From: Patiria miniata
Taxonomy: Eukaryota; Echinodermata; Asteroidea; Valvatida; Asterinidae
Assembly (NCBI RefSeq): GCF_015706575.1
Contig: NW_024037048.1
Location: 16,509,512 to 16,573,511, forward strand
Length of the DNA stretch: 64,000 nucleotides
Reading direction: 5' to 3'
This document shows positions 33,429 to 45,740 of this stretch, piece by piece. The notes beneath the pieces were generated by a model, which saw only the letters and a program-made list of their open reading frames with translations, was not told the origin of the DNA and ran no database searches. Within the stretch, counting starts at the first letter, position 1; each line of letters begins with the position of its first letter. The position numbers and the translations under genes are program-made.

Positions 33429-34673
33429 ACGGTTTTATTCAAGTTCAAATTGTTTTATCTAGCTGGGTTCATTTGTAGAAATCATGCATAGAACTGATGT
33501 TTGTACAAGTTACTCAGATCAGTCCTTCTGCTCTGCTGTTCACCTTAAAATTTGAAGCAAAAGCTCTCAGACGAATTCAGTCATGTTTGCATGTAGGGTT
33601 CCACTCAGCATGCAACTGAGATTCTGTTGAATATTTCGGGACACAGCAATATTGGTATTTGGCTTAATATTTCGAATGTTTTTGGTTGTGTTATTGGTAC
33701 AGATTTTCACAAATCCCAAATGTTTAGAGTCACGTTTCAGTTGGCAAACAGATGGTGGCTAACTAGAGCCAAACCGGTGCGCTGATTTCCCATCCGGAAA
33801 ATGTAACGACTGTAACTTGACTGCAGTAGTCCAGCTGTAATGTTTGCGCCTCTACTTCCTTGGCATGAGATCGATTTCCCTCACTGATGCAGAAACTGTA
33901 TGCTCCTTGTGATTCCTATGACTACAAGTTCAAGCAACCTTGAACCAGTTAGAGGAACATAGGATCAATTGCCCACAATCTTAGGTATGATGCAGTACAA
34001 CTAACTTTTTGAACTTTAAGCTTAGTTGATGCTATACATTTGACAAAAACAGATAAATTAAAGGGATTTTTTTTTTAGTTCTTGTCACTTGATTTCGTTG
34101 CTACAATCCCGGCCAAAATGGTTGGGACACTTCCTGAGCCTGCCACGGCCACCCACTCCCCCGCTCCCCCGGTCAATGTTGTTCTCTCCAGCTGATGGAG
34201 CACACACCGCGCAATGAGCGACAACACTGAACGGGGGCCGGGGAGTTGGGGGCCCAGCGAGATTTGGCCAGGATTGTAGCACACGTTCATAGTCTGCCCA
34301 CTGGCACTATGTCGAAAACATCTTCATTTTTTTCAGATGATATATCAGGCTGAACAATTCACAGTGTTTATGTGATACCGGTCTCTTCACTTTGAGCATC
34401 GCAAAGTTTCTGTCATTAAATCGGTATAGGCACTTTTTCCCGGCAATTATATAATTTATTTGTGTGATAATTACTTCGTTTGATTCGAAAATAGCAAAAC
34501 GCATTCTGTTTGAAATAAATAATCAAACCAAATTAAATGTCACTCGACAGAGGCTTTTTTTGGGAGGGGGGCATTTAGAACTTTTGAAATTCAGTTATGC
34601 CTCCCCACCATCCCCCAAGTTATCTCCTGGAGGATTTTTAATGACTCATATTTTTGATGGTATTTGTTTTCAG

Positions 34674-34734
34674 CCAGCAATCCGCTCGTGTGTTGAAGAG
34701 TGCTTCCGCGATAGAATTCAAGAACTGTGCTTAG
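34674..34734 (+). other. candidate leader exon of C1q gene, copy A
   Basis: 61 nt between TTTGTTTTCAG and GTGAGTG. It contains GATAGAATTCAAGAACTGTG and is homologous to the exon at 40111-40172 and, at its 3' part, to 42028-42087 (TTCAAGAAC kept in all three). No start codon precedes a useful frame, so it would be 5' untranslated. Confidence 0.4.
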
Positions 34735-34946
34735 GTGAGTGTCTTGACATTTTCTTCATTCAAGCATCGTAATAAAGCGGTGATATGGTGGGAAACTGCA
34801 TGTTTTTTCCTATTCATTTACATGTAAAAAGTTTTTGGTCACAGTTATAAACAGAAAACGTCATTCGAACAAAAGAAGTGTGCAAATCTACACTCACTGT
34901 ACAACCGTGCCTCACATTTTGGCCAATCGCTGCTATGAACACAGTC

Positions 34947-35473
34947 CAGGCGCGGTTCTACGGGGGGGGGGGGGGGGGGGCTTTAGCGCCCGCCCCCCCC
35001 CCAATTTTGTCTAGCCCCCAACAAAATTCCATAAAAAATTCAATAAATGCACTAGCAAAATGTAAGAATTTGACGTACATGGGAACGGTCTCCCCCTAAA
35101 TGAGAAGAGTGCATTGTACACGTTTAGTTAATATAGTGTGCCTGATTGTGGGATTTTATCAGCGCTTCCCATTCGCTCGTACCCACCGCCCTGCAAACAG
35201 GGCGCTGGGAAGGGCAGATGAGCTTCACAGAATCTTGTGAAGGAAGTGGGGATGGCATTCTGCGTCCTGTTTGCAGGGCGGGGGTACGAGCGAACGCTCC
35301 CCATAGAAAATATGACACGAGCCTCCCCCCCCCCCCCCCCCCCCCCCCCCACCGTATTGATTTTCAGAGGCCTAAGTGTCCGGAGAAAAAAACAGTCAAC
35401 ATTTCAGCACGTTTCCCTGGAAAAAATCTGGATTCACCTTGCTTGCCCCCTCCCCACAAAAAAACCGCGCCTG
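34947..35473. mobile_element. C/G-run MITE with CAGGCGCGGTT ends
   Basis: CAGGCGCGGTT at the left and AACCGCGCCTG at the right are inverted. A long G run follows the left end and a C run precedes the right third. In the middle (about 35,163-35,305) a second inverted repeat (TTCGCTCGTACCC, GCCCTGCAAACAGG) makes a stem of its own, likely a nested element. No clear target duplication. Confidence 0.6.
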
Positions 35474-35937
35474 GAGCACACCTTTTTGAACCGTAGCCTT
35501 TTTGTTCGTGGTCTTTGAATCAACATGCGATTCAGTTTCAAATTCTCCCTATTATAACTTACTTCCGTTCGAGGACGTCACAATGCTGAATTGTCGCAAA
35601 GACGTTTGTGGTAATTCAAAGAATATTTATGGCTGCAGACCAGCAAATAAACTGCCATGGACCTCAGTGATAAATACCCCCACTTGTAAAGATCAGGACA
35701 AATACTCACAACTCTCCAAGGTGTTTGAAACACCCTTTGAATTAAAGTTTATTTCATAATCTTTCATTTTCTGTTCAATGTTTGCGGTATAATCCGATGA
35801 CCTTTTTGGAACAAAAATTCCACCCAAAGATGATGACCCTGTAGTCCTGTAGCTGTAGCCTATCGCCCAAGGCACAATCTGCCACTTCACAAAACACTGA
35901 ACACTCAGGTTTATTAGGACAAAAAATATTGCTCAAA

Positions 35938-36122
35938 CAGGGGCGGATCCAGGAATTTTTGCAGGGGGAGGGTCAGGCTCCTAGCAAAAAATATGTCAGA
36001 TTATTGTGACAGGCGAACGGGTCATTATTATTACTTTAATTGTGATATATTTGTGTGTGTGTTTCACAGCGAGGGCTGGGGGGGGGGGTCGGCCCCCTCC
36101 CCACCCTCTGGATCCGCGCCTG
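35938..36122. mobile_element. MITE with CAGGGGCGGATCCAG ends
   Basis: CAGGGGCGGATCCAGG at the left, CTGGATCCGCGCCTG at the right, G runs inside and TCAAA directly repeated at both flanks (35933-35937, 36123-36127). Only 185 bp, non-coding. It gives a bounded example of the end type seen alone at 5,945-6,015. Confidence 0.7.
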
Positions 36123-36125
36123 TCA

Positions 36126-36600
36126 AACTATTTTGTCAAGTTTTGACCGGAAATGCTTGTAATTTGATGTATGATGACGTCATGACGACGTCACTAAAAT
36201 ATCCACATTTTCACACTAAGGTTCATGTTCATATCAGGTTTCGTCTTTCTGCAACTTCTTTTTGCATTTTAAATTCACCTAAATTTGACCTACCAGTAAC
36301 CCCGGAAGGAAAGGTTAGACGACTTTACCTTCGAATATCAAAAATGTTATCAATCTATAGTCAATCAGATTTCAAAGTGTGAACATGATTGTTCATTTTG
36401 TTTATGAGGTTTTGCAGTGAAATTGCTTGTAATTAGATACCTGATGACGTCATTATGACGTCAGAGTATAAAAAGGTACACCTCGGAGTCTTGATGTTCA
36501 TTCAAAGTTTCAAGTTTATACCATGTTCTGTACGGTTCAGAAGAAAAGTCGCAGATAATTATTGTCCGGAAAAAAAACAAGAAAGAAAGGAAGAAAGTAA
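36126..36600. repeat. imperfect direct repeat with paired TGACGTCA motifs
   Basis: Two units of about 280 bp share CTTGTAATT(T/A)GAT...TGATGACGTCAT and a second ATGACGTCA or GACGTCAC a few bases on (36,170-36,195 and 36,442-36,466). An A-rich stretch with GAAAGAAAGGAAGAAAG follows. TGACGTCA is the CREB/ATF site, but in a repeat it may be chance. Confidence 0.5.
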
Positions 36601-36699
36601 TATATTTCTTAATATATTTTCATTTCGCACGCTTAAAACTAAATTATTGTTCCCATACTGACTGATTTAGTTTTTGAAAAAGTTGAAATCTTGTCACTA

Positions 36700-38090
36700 T
36701 ATGGATAGCACACTGCACATTCACGGAAAGTTGTATTGTCAAAACAAAGGCTATCAGTAGGACTTTTTCTAGTCATATCTGATTGCAGTTTTTAAAAGAG
36801 TTTAAAAAAACATCAAGTTCCCTGCTGATTTCAGAATAGTTTCAACTGATTGTGATTAATGCTTAAACAAATTCACGCACTATTAATACTTTAAAAAAAA
36901 GTGTCTTTCTTTGGTTTAAAGAAGACATATTGCGAAAGCTCCAACCTTTATAAATAACCTCACCCATAAAATCAGTATGATCAACCACCCCTTATTTTCT
37001 TCCTCATTTTGCCATTTTAATTTTATCACTTTGATTTGAAAACATGCGATGTACTCACATTGTTTCCCGGCAATCAGTAATTCAGGATCAACAGTTATGG
37101 GGAAGTTGGTCACGGAAGAACGTTTTTCAGGAAATCCGGACATCAAAAACATTCCTGTCTTATTGTGTGTTATTACTCAAGCAGTACCCTTTCAACTTTG
37201 CCATTTCGCTAGAGTTCACAGTGCGCTTTGATCATCAAGTTTCATTCAATCATAGCAGGATGAACGAGTCATGAATATAGAGGGCGCAAATACAAACGGA
37301 CCGGATCGTGATCGATGATGCACACAGTTTTATACAAATTCAAATTGCTTAACTGGATGAATTTGTAGAAATCATGTGTAGAGTTGGTGTTTGTACAAAT
37401 TGCTCAGGCTTTCTGTTCGCCTGAAGAGATTGAAGCAAAAGCTCTCGATGAATTCACTCATGTATTTGCATGTAGGGTTCCACTCAGCATGCCGCTGAGA
37501 TTCTGTTGGATATTTGGACAAACAGCGATATTGATTTTTGGCTTATTTTTCGAAAGTTTTTTGTGATTGGTACAGATTTTCACGAATCTGAAATATTTTG
37601 TGAGACAAGTTTTAGTTGACAAACAGATGGTGGCTAACTAGAGCCAAACCGGTGCGCTGATTTCCCATCCGGAAAATAAATCTTTATTGAACGACTGTAA
37701 CTTGACTGCGGTAGTCCAGCTGTAGTGTTTGCTCCCCTACTTGGTATGAGATCGATTTCCCCCACAAATGCAGAAACTGTATGCTCATGTGATTCCTATA
37801 ACTACAAGTTCAAGCAACCTTGAACCAGTTAGAGGAACATAGGATCAATTGCTCACAATCTTAAGTATGATGCAGCACAACTAACTTTTGAACTTTTAGC
37901 TTTTTGATGCTATACATTTGACAAAACAGATAAATTAAAGCGATTATTTTTTTGGTTCTAGTCAGTGAATTTCGTTGCTATCACACGTTAATAGTCTGCC
38001 CACCGGCACACTATTTCGAAAAAGTCTTCAGTTTTTTAAGACGATATATCTTGTCTGATATAACACTATACATACACGAAATAATTCAGT
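36700..38090. repeat. intronic block, copy B of three
   Basis: Matches block A over TTTGTAGAAATCATG, the CCGGTGCGCTGATTTCC region and AGGATCAATTGC. It lacks the leader exon and the palindrome's second arm. No gene seen within. Confidence 0.65.
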
Positions 38091-38700
38091 GTCAAAAACA
38101 AAGTTGTTCAGATTCGACTGGTTTTGAATCAAATTTTGGATGCATTTTTTTAAAGAGCTCATTACATCAAGTTCCCTGCTGTGATTCAGAATAGTTGAAA
38201 TTGATCGGGATTCGCACTTATTCAAAATAATTCACGCACTTGTGATAGTTCATGTAAAAATTACTGCGTTAACATTTTTGTTTAAAGAAAATAATCTTGC
38301 GAATGTTCGACTCTTTAACCTAAACAGTATGGTATGATCAACCACCCCCTTATTTTCTGCCTCGTTTTTTCCCTGTTTAATTTATCATTTTAATTTTTAA
38401 ACAACTCAAACATGCCTGTCTTATTTTGTGTGATCATTTATGTGGATACTCAGTACCCTTTGAACTGTGTCATTTCGCTAGAGTTCACAGTGCGCCATTC
38501 CGGTTTGATCATCAAACATTCAATCACTGCAGGATGAACGTGTCACTGAATATAGAGGGCGCAAACACAAACGGACCGGATCGTGATGATGCACACAGTT
38601 TTATTCAAGTTCAAATTGCTTTGTTTAGTTGGATTCATTTGTAGCAATCATGTACAGCGTTGATGTCTGTGCACATTATTCGTCCCTTCTGTTCCCTGTC

Positions 38701-39031
38701 AAGGGCGGATCCAGAACACAATTTTTTTTTTTTTTTGGGGGGGGGGGTAGCCCCCCCCCCAAAAAAAAAATTGGACACCGGAAAGTGGGCCAAAAAAATT
38801 GCGGCGTGGGGTTCACGGGGCCGCTTAATCATGGGCCCCGATTTTTTTGTAATTCTAAATGCTCTGTGGCGATCTGAGGAAATTTCTGACCACTTTAACC
38901 ATTTTTTGTTTCGAAAAGATGGTAGTGTACCAAGTGCCTGCCTTTATTGCGACGTCACTTAAAAACAAAATTGGGGTTTTTTTGGCGGGGCGGGGGGGGG
39001 GGGGGGCATGGTCTCCCCCCGGATCCGCCTT
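38701..39031. mobile_element. C/G-run MITE with AAGGGCGGATCC ends
   Basis: AAGGGCGGATCCAGAAC at the left and GGATCCGCCTT at the right. T, G and C runs pair inside. Blocks A and B read through the site (near 33,535 and 37,410), confirming a young insertion into block C. TGTC at both borders may be the target duplication. Confidence 0.65.
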
Positions 39032-40110
39032 GTCCGCTGTTCGTCTTAAAATATGAAGCACAAGCTCTGTTTGCATGCAGGGTTCCACTCAGCATGCCAC
39101 TTAGATTCCGTTGAATATTTTCTTGAAATGGCGATAGTAGTATTTGCTGAATACTTTGAAAGTGTTTGGTCAGTTGGTACACAGATAATCATGAAAACAA
39201 TTATGGGACATTATTCGGTTAACAAACAAATGGGGATGATGCTAGTAGTCCAACCGGTGCGCTGATTTCCAATCCGGAACATAATTATTTTGTAACGACC
39301 GTACCTTGACTGCGGTGTCCATGATTTCCGCCACTACTTTCTTGGTGTGAGATTGATTGTCCTTGATAATGCAGAAAATGTATGTTCATTGTGATGCCTA
39401 CAATTTCAAATGCAAGCAATTTCAAAAAGAAACATAGGATTATTTGCTTTTGAATCTTTTTTTTTCGTGAGAAGCAACAAAATGGCTTAAAAACTTAAGA
39501 AGGTCACAACTAACCTGTTGAAGTTTCAGCTCAGTGGATACTATCATTGAGAAAAACAGAGAAAACGTATGCACTATTTTGTTGAATCTCGTATCTTGAT
39601 TCCGTGCTTTAAAACACCTTAACTATTTTTTTTTAATTTTAAAAACACCTGCAAAGTTTTCAACCGATATATCAGGCGAAATACTTTCACCGGGTATTTG
39701 ATACCAGTCTTATCTTCACTCTCAGCATTGCAAGGTTTCTGCCATTAAATGTACTTTTCCGGGCAATATTATTGCAAATGATCCTACGTGGCCTTAAATT
39801 CTTTTTGCATACAGATTTTTCTCAGAAAATCTGGGCATTTGTTTTGGTAGTTACTGCGTTTGATTCGAAAATATTAAATCCTTCAAAGAAGACACGAATA
39901 TTGTTGCTCGTGCGTGGGTCTGTTCAGGGCCGTTGCATGCAGGACGCATTCCGCTTAAAAATATATTATCAATCCAGATCACATTTCGCCCGACAGAGAT
40001 TTTGATCTGGGGTGTTGTACTTGTGAAATTCAGCTATGCTTCCCCCAACAGCCCCTAAGATATCTCCCAGCGGATTTTCAATGACTCATTTTCGTTGGTA
40101 TTATTTCCAG

Positions 40111-40172
40111 CTCGCAATCTGCTGAGTGTTGAGGATTCCCTTCGTAATAGAATTCAAGAACGTTACATCGAG
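40111..40172 (+). other. candidate leader exon of C1q gene, copy C
   Basis: 62 nt between TTATTTCCAG and GTGAGTG. It contains AATAGAATTCAAGAACG and CATCGAG and is homologous to 34674-34734. Acceptor and donor are kept while the sequence drifts, which hints at use. Confidence 0.4.
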
Positions 40173-42027
40173 GTGAGTGTCTGTTATGTGACATTTTCCT
40201 CACTCAATCATCAGAACAGAGCAGTGATTTTGGTGGAAGACTGTATTTTTTTCTCCATATTTATACATCTTTTGGTCAAAATTTTAACAGAAAACATCGC
40301 TCGAGTGATATTCCCTCCCTATAACACCCACCGTAGAACTGTGCCAGACATTTTGGCCTGCAGTCTTTGCAAATTCCTCGTTAAACTCATCAGGGTGCCT
40401 CGAACTTATAGCGGAAACACGCTGAAATTTCCTTCACATTTTTTTTTTGCAGGTACATCAGTTGGCAGAAAAAGAGAACTAAGATGAAAACAATATTGAT
40501 CACACCAATACTTAGTTGCTGTGTAATCAGATTCTTTGGAATTTGTCTTCTTTTATTTATTTTTTAAATCGGAATTGTGTTCGCAACCGTTGTCCTAATT
40601 TTTTCTTGATCGTTGATCACGTTGTAATTCGTTTGTGATTGTTTATCAACTTTGGGAATCTTATAGGTTTCCCGTTCTATATCGCAACTTGTTCGTCCAA
40701 TCTGAGAGACTGTACATTACATTGAAACAAGGTCGCATTTAGCGCATTCGATTTTTTGAAAAATATTTTACACCCACCAAAGCGTGAAAGCAACTTTTTC
40801 GTGCAAAAGAAAATCCATTTCTTTTGTTGGTTTTCGATTTTGCACTGAGTGTAGGCGAATCTGTAAGAGGAAGTTTTCATTTTCAACGAATGTGCAATGG
40901 AATAAGGAGTCATTTAATTTGCAATTCGCAATTCGCCAATCGTATTGGCCATAAAAAAACCAAATTTATATGATTTTTCATTTTTTTTTTACTTCCAAAG
41001 AGTGATTACAACAATTAACAAACTAATCACTTAATTGTTCTTACATAAAAATCTGTATTTTGACATAGTATTATATCGGCGAGTGTTCTAACTGTATTTC
41101 CTTCTATCACTTTGACACTTTACATTGATACAGTTCTGTTCTGCTTTTTCATATTCCCTTCCCAGGCATTCCAATCTTTGAAATAGCTGTACATTCCTTA
41201 ATCCAAACTTTTCAAAAGCCATGTCATTTTATACTCTGTTGTATCACTATGACACAATATCTTGCTTATGCAACTTCCAAATATCATTGAACTGTGTTTC
41301 TTTTGTAAACGTATGCATCAAAGTGAATTCCCGAGCGGGACTGAAATTCAAAGCACAAGAAATTCAATGCACAAGTCACGTAATTTGCTGCTTACTTTTC
41401 ACGCGTGAATGAAGAATACCCTGAAACATGTTGAGCTTTCGCTAAATTCAACCGGTGTGAAAAGGTCTGCATGTTTTATGCGATTTTGATTTAAAATGTT
41501 TTATTATTATTATTAGCAAAGTATGAAATTGGGCGGGAAACCCTATAATATTTCATAGTGAATGAAAAAGTTCATTTCTGCTTTAAAATTCATAGTGAAC
41601 TGGAGTTAAAAGTATATTTGCCTGGACAAGTGCAACAAAAGCTTAGAATGCCAACAGACTTTTGACCGAGTTACTAGTGTCTCAAAAAAAGATACATGCC
41701 TTCACAAATATTAATTTGAAAAAAAAAAAATCGTTTCAATAATAACGTTTAAACAAATTGAAAGCTTATTTCAAGAATCAGTCAATTCGAGAGAAATTGA
41801 ACAATGCGACATTAAAACAGGTTGTTTTTCTTGACGAATTCGGCCGAGAAAACCTATTATTTTAATTACTTGACCGTAATAACTTGGTGAGAAATTTTTC
41901 CTGTTTGGCGGGTGGCAATGTATCCAAATGAGAAAAAAATCTCACTAATTTATCTTAATTGATAATAAAATAGTATTCCTGACTAAAGTGTAAACTTAAC
42001 CAGTATTCGTTTGTATGTTTTTTTCAG
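40173..42027. other. AT-rich intron-like stretch, nothing recognised
   Basis: Between the candidate leader exons I see no transposon ends, RNA gene or frame worth calling. Short frames at 41,221-41,412 and 40,677-40,913 have no supporting features. Confidence 0.4.
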
Positions 42028-42087
42028 CCTACACTGAATTCATTGTGATCTCTTCTTGGACCTGATCTTCAAGAACGAACCATCGAG
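42028..42087 (+). other. candidate last leader exon of C1q gene
   Basis: 60 nt between GTTTTTTTCAG and GTGGGTG, ending TCAAGAACGAACCATCGAG, like the 3' parts of the two leader exons upstream. The next acceptor is at 42563-42565, one base before the start codon. Confidence 0.4.
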
Positions 42088-42566
42088 GTGGGTGTGGTGA
42101 GGTTTAATTAATGATTCTATCAGGACCTGGGAAGGGGCAAGATGTGCTCCGCCTCCCCCCCCCCCCCCTCCAAAAAAAATACTACAGCTCCGCAACGCTT
42201 CGCCCTATCGGAATGCATTTTGGTGACCTTTCTTAAATTTTATTGGCAGGCGAAATAAAAACAAAATCGATTCGATGGGTTGCCATGACAACCGGTTTTA
42301 TAAACTAGGCTTCTCATAAATGTTAGCCCTCATACGCCACTGTTATATAACAAAGAAAACATTCTTCGAACAATGATTCCTCCAATCTCATGTTTTTGGG
42401 GTTTCTTCCCTTCAAATCTGACGGCGGATTGTCATGAATTTTAGACTAGTTCTCTTGTTATCAAACCTCAATATTTTTCACTACTCTTCCCTTTTTTAAA
42501 AACTATTTTATCGAAAAAAAAATCTCACCTGATTTGGTTTAGTTTCATGCTTTGTTTACGTACAGA

Positions 42567-43361
42567 ATGAAGATCTGCGTGGCAACCGTTCTTTCAATCG
42601 CCCTCCTTCTGGGTAACTCCGTCAACCTCCGAGCTTCCGTTACTGGGCCGGTTCCCTCGGACGGTGATGGTCCTGCGTCTCAGGCGTGTCCGATGTGCTG
42701 CCAGGGGTCGGCTGCAATTCCCGGAATACCAGGTTTGCCTGGGTCCCTAGGTCAGCCAGGGTCAAAGGGCGAGCCAGGTCAAAAGGGTGATATTGGATCG
42801 ATTGGACCTATGGGTGAGCGTGGAGCAGCTGGGCCTCAAGGGGACGAAGGCATAGGCCAGCCCGGAAAAATTGGTCCAAGAGGAGTCCCAGGTGTTGTAG
42901 GGCCAACGGGGGAAACTGGTGTCAAAGGTCAAAAGGGTGAGCCAGGGGAGGCACCAGACGACTCCAACCAGCGGGTAGCATTCACCGTGGTGAGGACGAG
43001 CAGCTCGGATACCTCTACGAGTCACGACACCCGTTTGCCCTTCCAGGCGACCGAGACGCTTCTGCCGGGTACCAGCTTCGATCTCGAGACCGGCACGTTC
43101 ACGTGTGGTGTGCCGGGCACCTACGTGTTCATGTTTTCTGTGTGCAAATATTCTCCCAGCAGCGCCCTGTACGTTTATCTCCGGAAGAACGGCGACGCGG
43201 TTGTCTCTGGCCGTAGCAGTGATTCAAGTCACAATGAGCAGGTGTCTGGGAGCGCGGTGGTGGTTCTGCAGCGTGGAGATACGATGTATCTCACAATGCA
43301 CGGTAGGGCGGTTGGTGGTTCCTGGACCTCATTCAGTGGCTTCCTCCTTTACCCCGAATAA
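42567..43361 (+). CDS. secreted collagen-C1q domain protein (intact copy)
   Basis: A 264-residue protein of the C1q/CTRP type, secreted, expected to trimerise through the collagen stalk and bind ligands with the C1q head in innate immunity. Residues 1-23 are a signal peptide ([20 protein letters not shown]). A CPMCC motif (41-45) before the stalk could link chains. The stalk (53-129) has 26 Gly-X-Y triplets with one G-I-G break at 95-97, a kink also seen in C1q-type stalks. Residues 136-264 are the C1q domain, with [40 protein letters not shown] and the terminal [10 protein letters not shown] chose the ATG at 42567, one base after the TACAG acceptor. A TTG five codons earlier lies in the intron. 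All coding sequence is one exon. Exact role and ligand unknown. Confidence 0.9.
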   Translation: MKICVATVLSIALLLGNSVNLRASVTGPVPSDGDGPASQACPMCCQGSAAIPGIPGLPGSLGQPGSKGEPGQKGDIGSIGPMGERGAAGPQGDEGIGQPGKIGPRGVPGVVGPTGETGVKGQKGEPGEAPDDSNQRVAFTVVRTSSSDTSTSHDTRLPFQATETLLPGTSFDLETGTFTCGVPGTYVFMFSVCKYSPSSALYVYLRKNGDAVVSGRSSDSSHNEQVSGSAVVVLQRGDTMYLTMHGRAVGGSWTSFSGFLLYPE

Positions 43362-43362
43362 A
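43357..43362 (+). promoter_or_regulatory. poly(A) signal overlapping the stop codon
   Basis: The final GAA TAA ACA contains AATAAA. Used as the signal, it would give a 3' untranslated region of only a few tens of bases. The arrangement is the same in copy 1 (697-702). ATTAAA near 43,453 is an alternative. Confidence 0.5.
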
Positions 43363-45337
43363 CACAACAATCACAACATACAAAGATACACGAGCATTGT
43401 GTTGCTGATTTTTTTAATCGCTTTTTATTGTTGCCGAAACATTAACTTATGAATTAAAACAAATAATGTTCAATGACAATGTCACAAAAATTAAGATATT
43501 ATTATTATTGGTTTTACATTGCGCATGCGCCGATCTGTATACAACAATGGATTTGCATTTTTTGTTGTTGACTTTTTGCAAAACAAAATATTTAGCTTTA
43601 TGCATGAGTACTGAGATATAGTGAAAAGTATGCGTTAAGTTTTTTGACGATTTTTTTGGGTACCCATTGTAGGCCTATCGAGAAGTATTTTGATAGAATA
43701 TTTTTTCAAAGCAGGCTGGGTCATCATTTTTTTGAGAAACAAAAGGTTTGCAATAAAGCAGTGCCACCATGTATCCAGAAATGTTAACAACTAAAAAAAA
43801 ATTGTGTTTATGGTGTTATCTCGACCAACCTGGATTTTTTAGGCCATGTTTCTGACCGCCATTTTTTTTATTGCCACATTTGGTCAACATATGAAATAAC
43901 GTGTTTTTTTCCCGAAAATAAATGCAACTTGTTTGTAGTATTGGGTATTTAAAACAGATTAATTAAACACAATAACTGTATCCTAATTAAAGCAAACAAA
44001 GTATAAAAGACATACAGACAAACAAACAAAATATTTTGCTACCTACCTGGATAATTTTAGGGCGTTTACTGTAACTTGTTATTTTCTTCGCCATATGTTC
44101 CCTGTATGCCCAGCACAGATGATGTCAATTAAATCAATCCCATGCATGTATCAATTTTATTTCATGTCACGAAAAAAGTCTCGAGTGATTGAATCTGATT
44201 TACTTTTAGACTTAAAGCTTGGCATTTGGATTAAAAATTGTTTGAAATATTCTAATGCTATTCACAGCAATTAGAATACACTGGTTTTTATGAAATGATT
44301 GCATTATTTTAAACGTTACAATATGTGAGAATTATGTAAAAGTAACAATTGACTTGCTATGAAAACAGTATGCATAAAACCTCATTCTGAGGATTACCAA
44401 AAGCACCACCATTGTTGATAAATACTCTCTTTTTTCGCTTGGCTTCGTTATGAAAAAAAAAAATGATTTTAATTACTTTCAGTTGAAACAGAAACGTGCC
44501 CACAGTAATGAAAAATGTGGAGTTGGGTGTTGTTTTTAAAGCCTGTAAAAGTGCGACAAGTGTTTTTTGATTAAAAGACTCCAAATTATTTGAAGACTTT
44601 TATTGTTCTTGATCAGTATTACTTGATTGCATTCAAGAAACTCACTTTGAAAACATCAGTGAAAGTGTGAGCCCGCTAGATGGTAAAGAAACAATCTTAA
44701 CGAAATCAATCAAAACAAAGCACAAATTCCATTCAAGTGAGGAGGGTCTTTCAACTGGTTGGAACTGTCCTTTGTCACTTGATCAATTCAAGTGAATTTC
44801 TTTGTATTGACTTTTATTTGGATGCCATATTTGGCATCCCTGCTGACAGCATATCCTTGGATAATGTCTCCAGCCGGCACATGTACATGTAAGCTGAACA
44901 AGTACGCTTCCTGGGAATAGGTAGACTCCTGCAAGAAATCAAAGAAAAGGTTATAATGAACCCTTCCTGCATGTCAATCAACAGTGCACATTGGCCAATC
45001 AGATCACCACTTTTGATCAGGTGACCACAGTAGCTCAGTCAGACTGGGTCACAAGCACTGTTAGATCTATTGCTCACCCCGCCCCCATTTTTTGCATCAG
45101 TGGTTAACAACCCCCCCCCCCCCCCCAGTATTCTGTAAAGAGTGCCCTTTTTACACAAGTAGCTTTAAGTTTTTACACAAGTGTCCTTAGTTTTGTTTAA
45201 AAAGTTTCTTGTTTCGCCAGCGGCTTTTAAATTTTTTTTGGTATTACGTGTAAACGTCAGCAATTGTGCCGCCATGAAAAGCGCCACCCATTGACCTACC
45301 GCCGTTTGCGAGTTAACCACGCCCCTTAGACAACTCT

Positions 45338-45512
45338 ATAAGCCTTTTCGCTGATACCGCCATCTTTGAATTTTTTTTTTTCGGGGGGGGGGGGAGGGCA
45401 TTACAATGAAAATACGTCTCATCATGCAACTGTAGCTGAGAATGATGGCATGACTTTTCAATGTAATGCCCCCCCCCATTTCAAAGATGGCGGTATCCGC
45501 GAAATGGCTCAT
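45338..45512. mobile_element. foldback MITE, duplicate of 2798-2979
   Basis: Same position in the duplicated segment. Shorter G and C runs account for the size difference. Arms still pair. Confidence 0.7.
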
Positions 45513-45672
45513 GGAATTTTGTACGTTAACTTTTGTTTGTCTCAGATTTTGGCGTTCTGCGTCCATTTGTATATCATGTTTAGACAATATTTTACAAGCT
45601 GCGTTGACGCAATTCCACGAGGGTGATAGGTTAATTGTGCGATAGTGGCCATTATCGCCGGTTTGTACTTAC

Positions 45673-45740
45673 ATGACAATGAGCTGAGCCTCCTGGGAAT
45701 GTTGGCGAAGCAATTCACGGATCTGCATCTGTCTGTTGGT
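45673..45740 (-). pseudogene. SLC12 exon fragment, RQMRIRELL type, copy 4
   Basis: 68 nt, sites and frame intact, RQMQIREL here (one replacement). Counterpart of 3137-3204. Confidence 0.75.

Larger units (their letters stand above)
33300..34770. repeat. intronic block, copy A of three
   Basis: Shares long stretches with about 36,700-38,090 (B) and 38,100-40,180 (C), for example GGTGGCTAACTAGAGCC and AACCGGTGCGCTGATTTCC at 33,750, 37,630 and 39,260. Copies A and C each end with a leader exon. B lacks one. Divergence looks greater than in the exon array, so this triplication is older. Confidence 0.7.
38100..40180. repeat. intronic block, copy C of three
   Basis: Begins like B (CATCAAGTTCCCTGCTG), carries the MITE at 38701-39031 and ends with the leader exon at 40111-40172. 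More diverged from A than B is. Confidence 0.6.

Noticed and set aside
34878-35518. Proline- or glycine-rich frames over G and C runs
   Set aside because: Homopolymer runs give poly-Gly or poly-Pro in any frame; no conserved sequence around them.
37384-37566. Short frame in block B with a CRVPLSMPLRFCWIFG stretch
   Set aside because: Not kept in blocks A and C, where the aligned sequence has stops.
42762-43025. Minus-strand frame through the collagen region in both C1q copies
   Set aside because: Antisense of Gly-X-Y repeats, which lack stops by composition.
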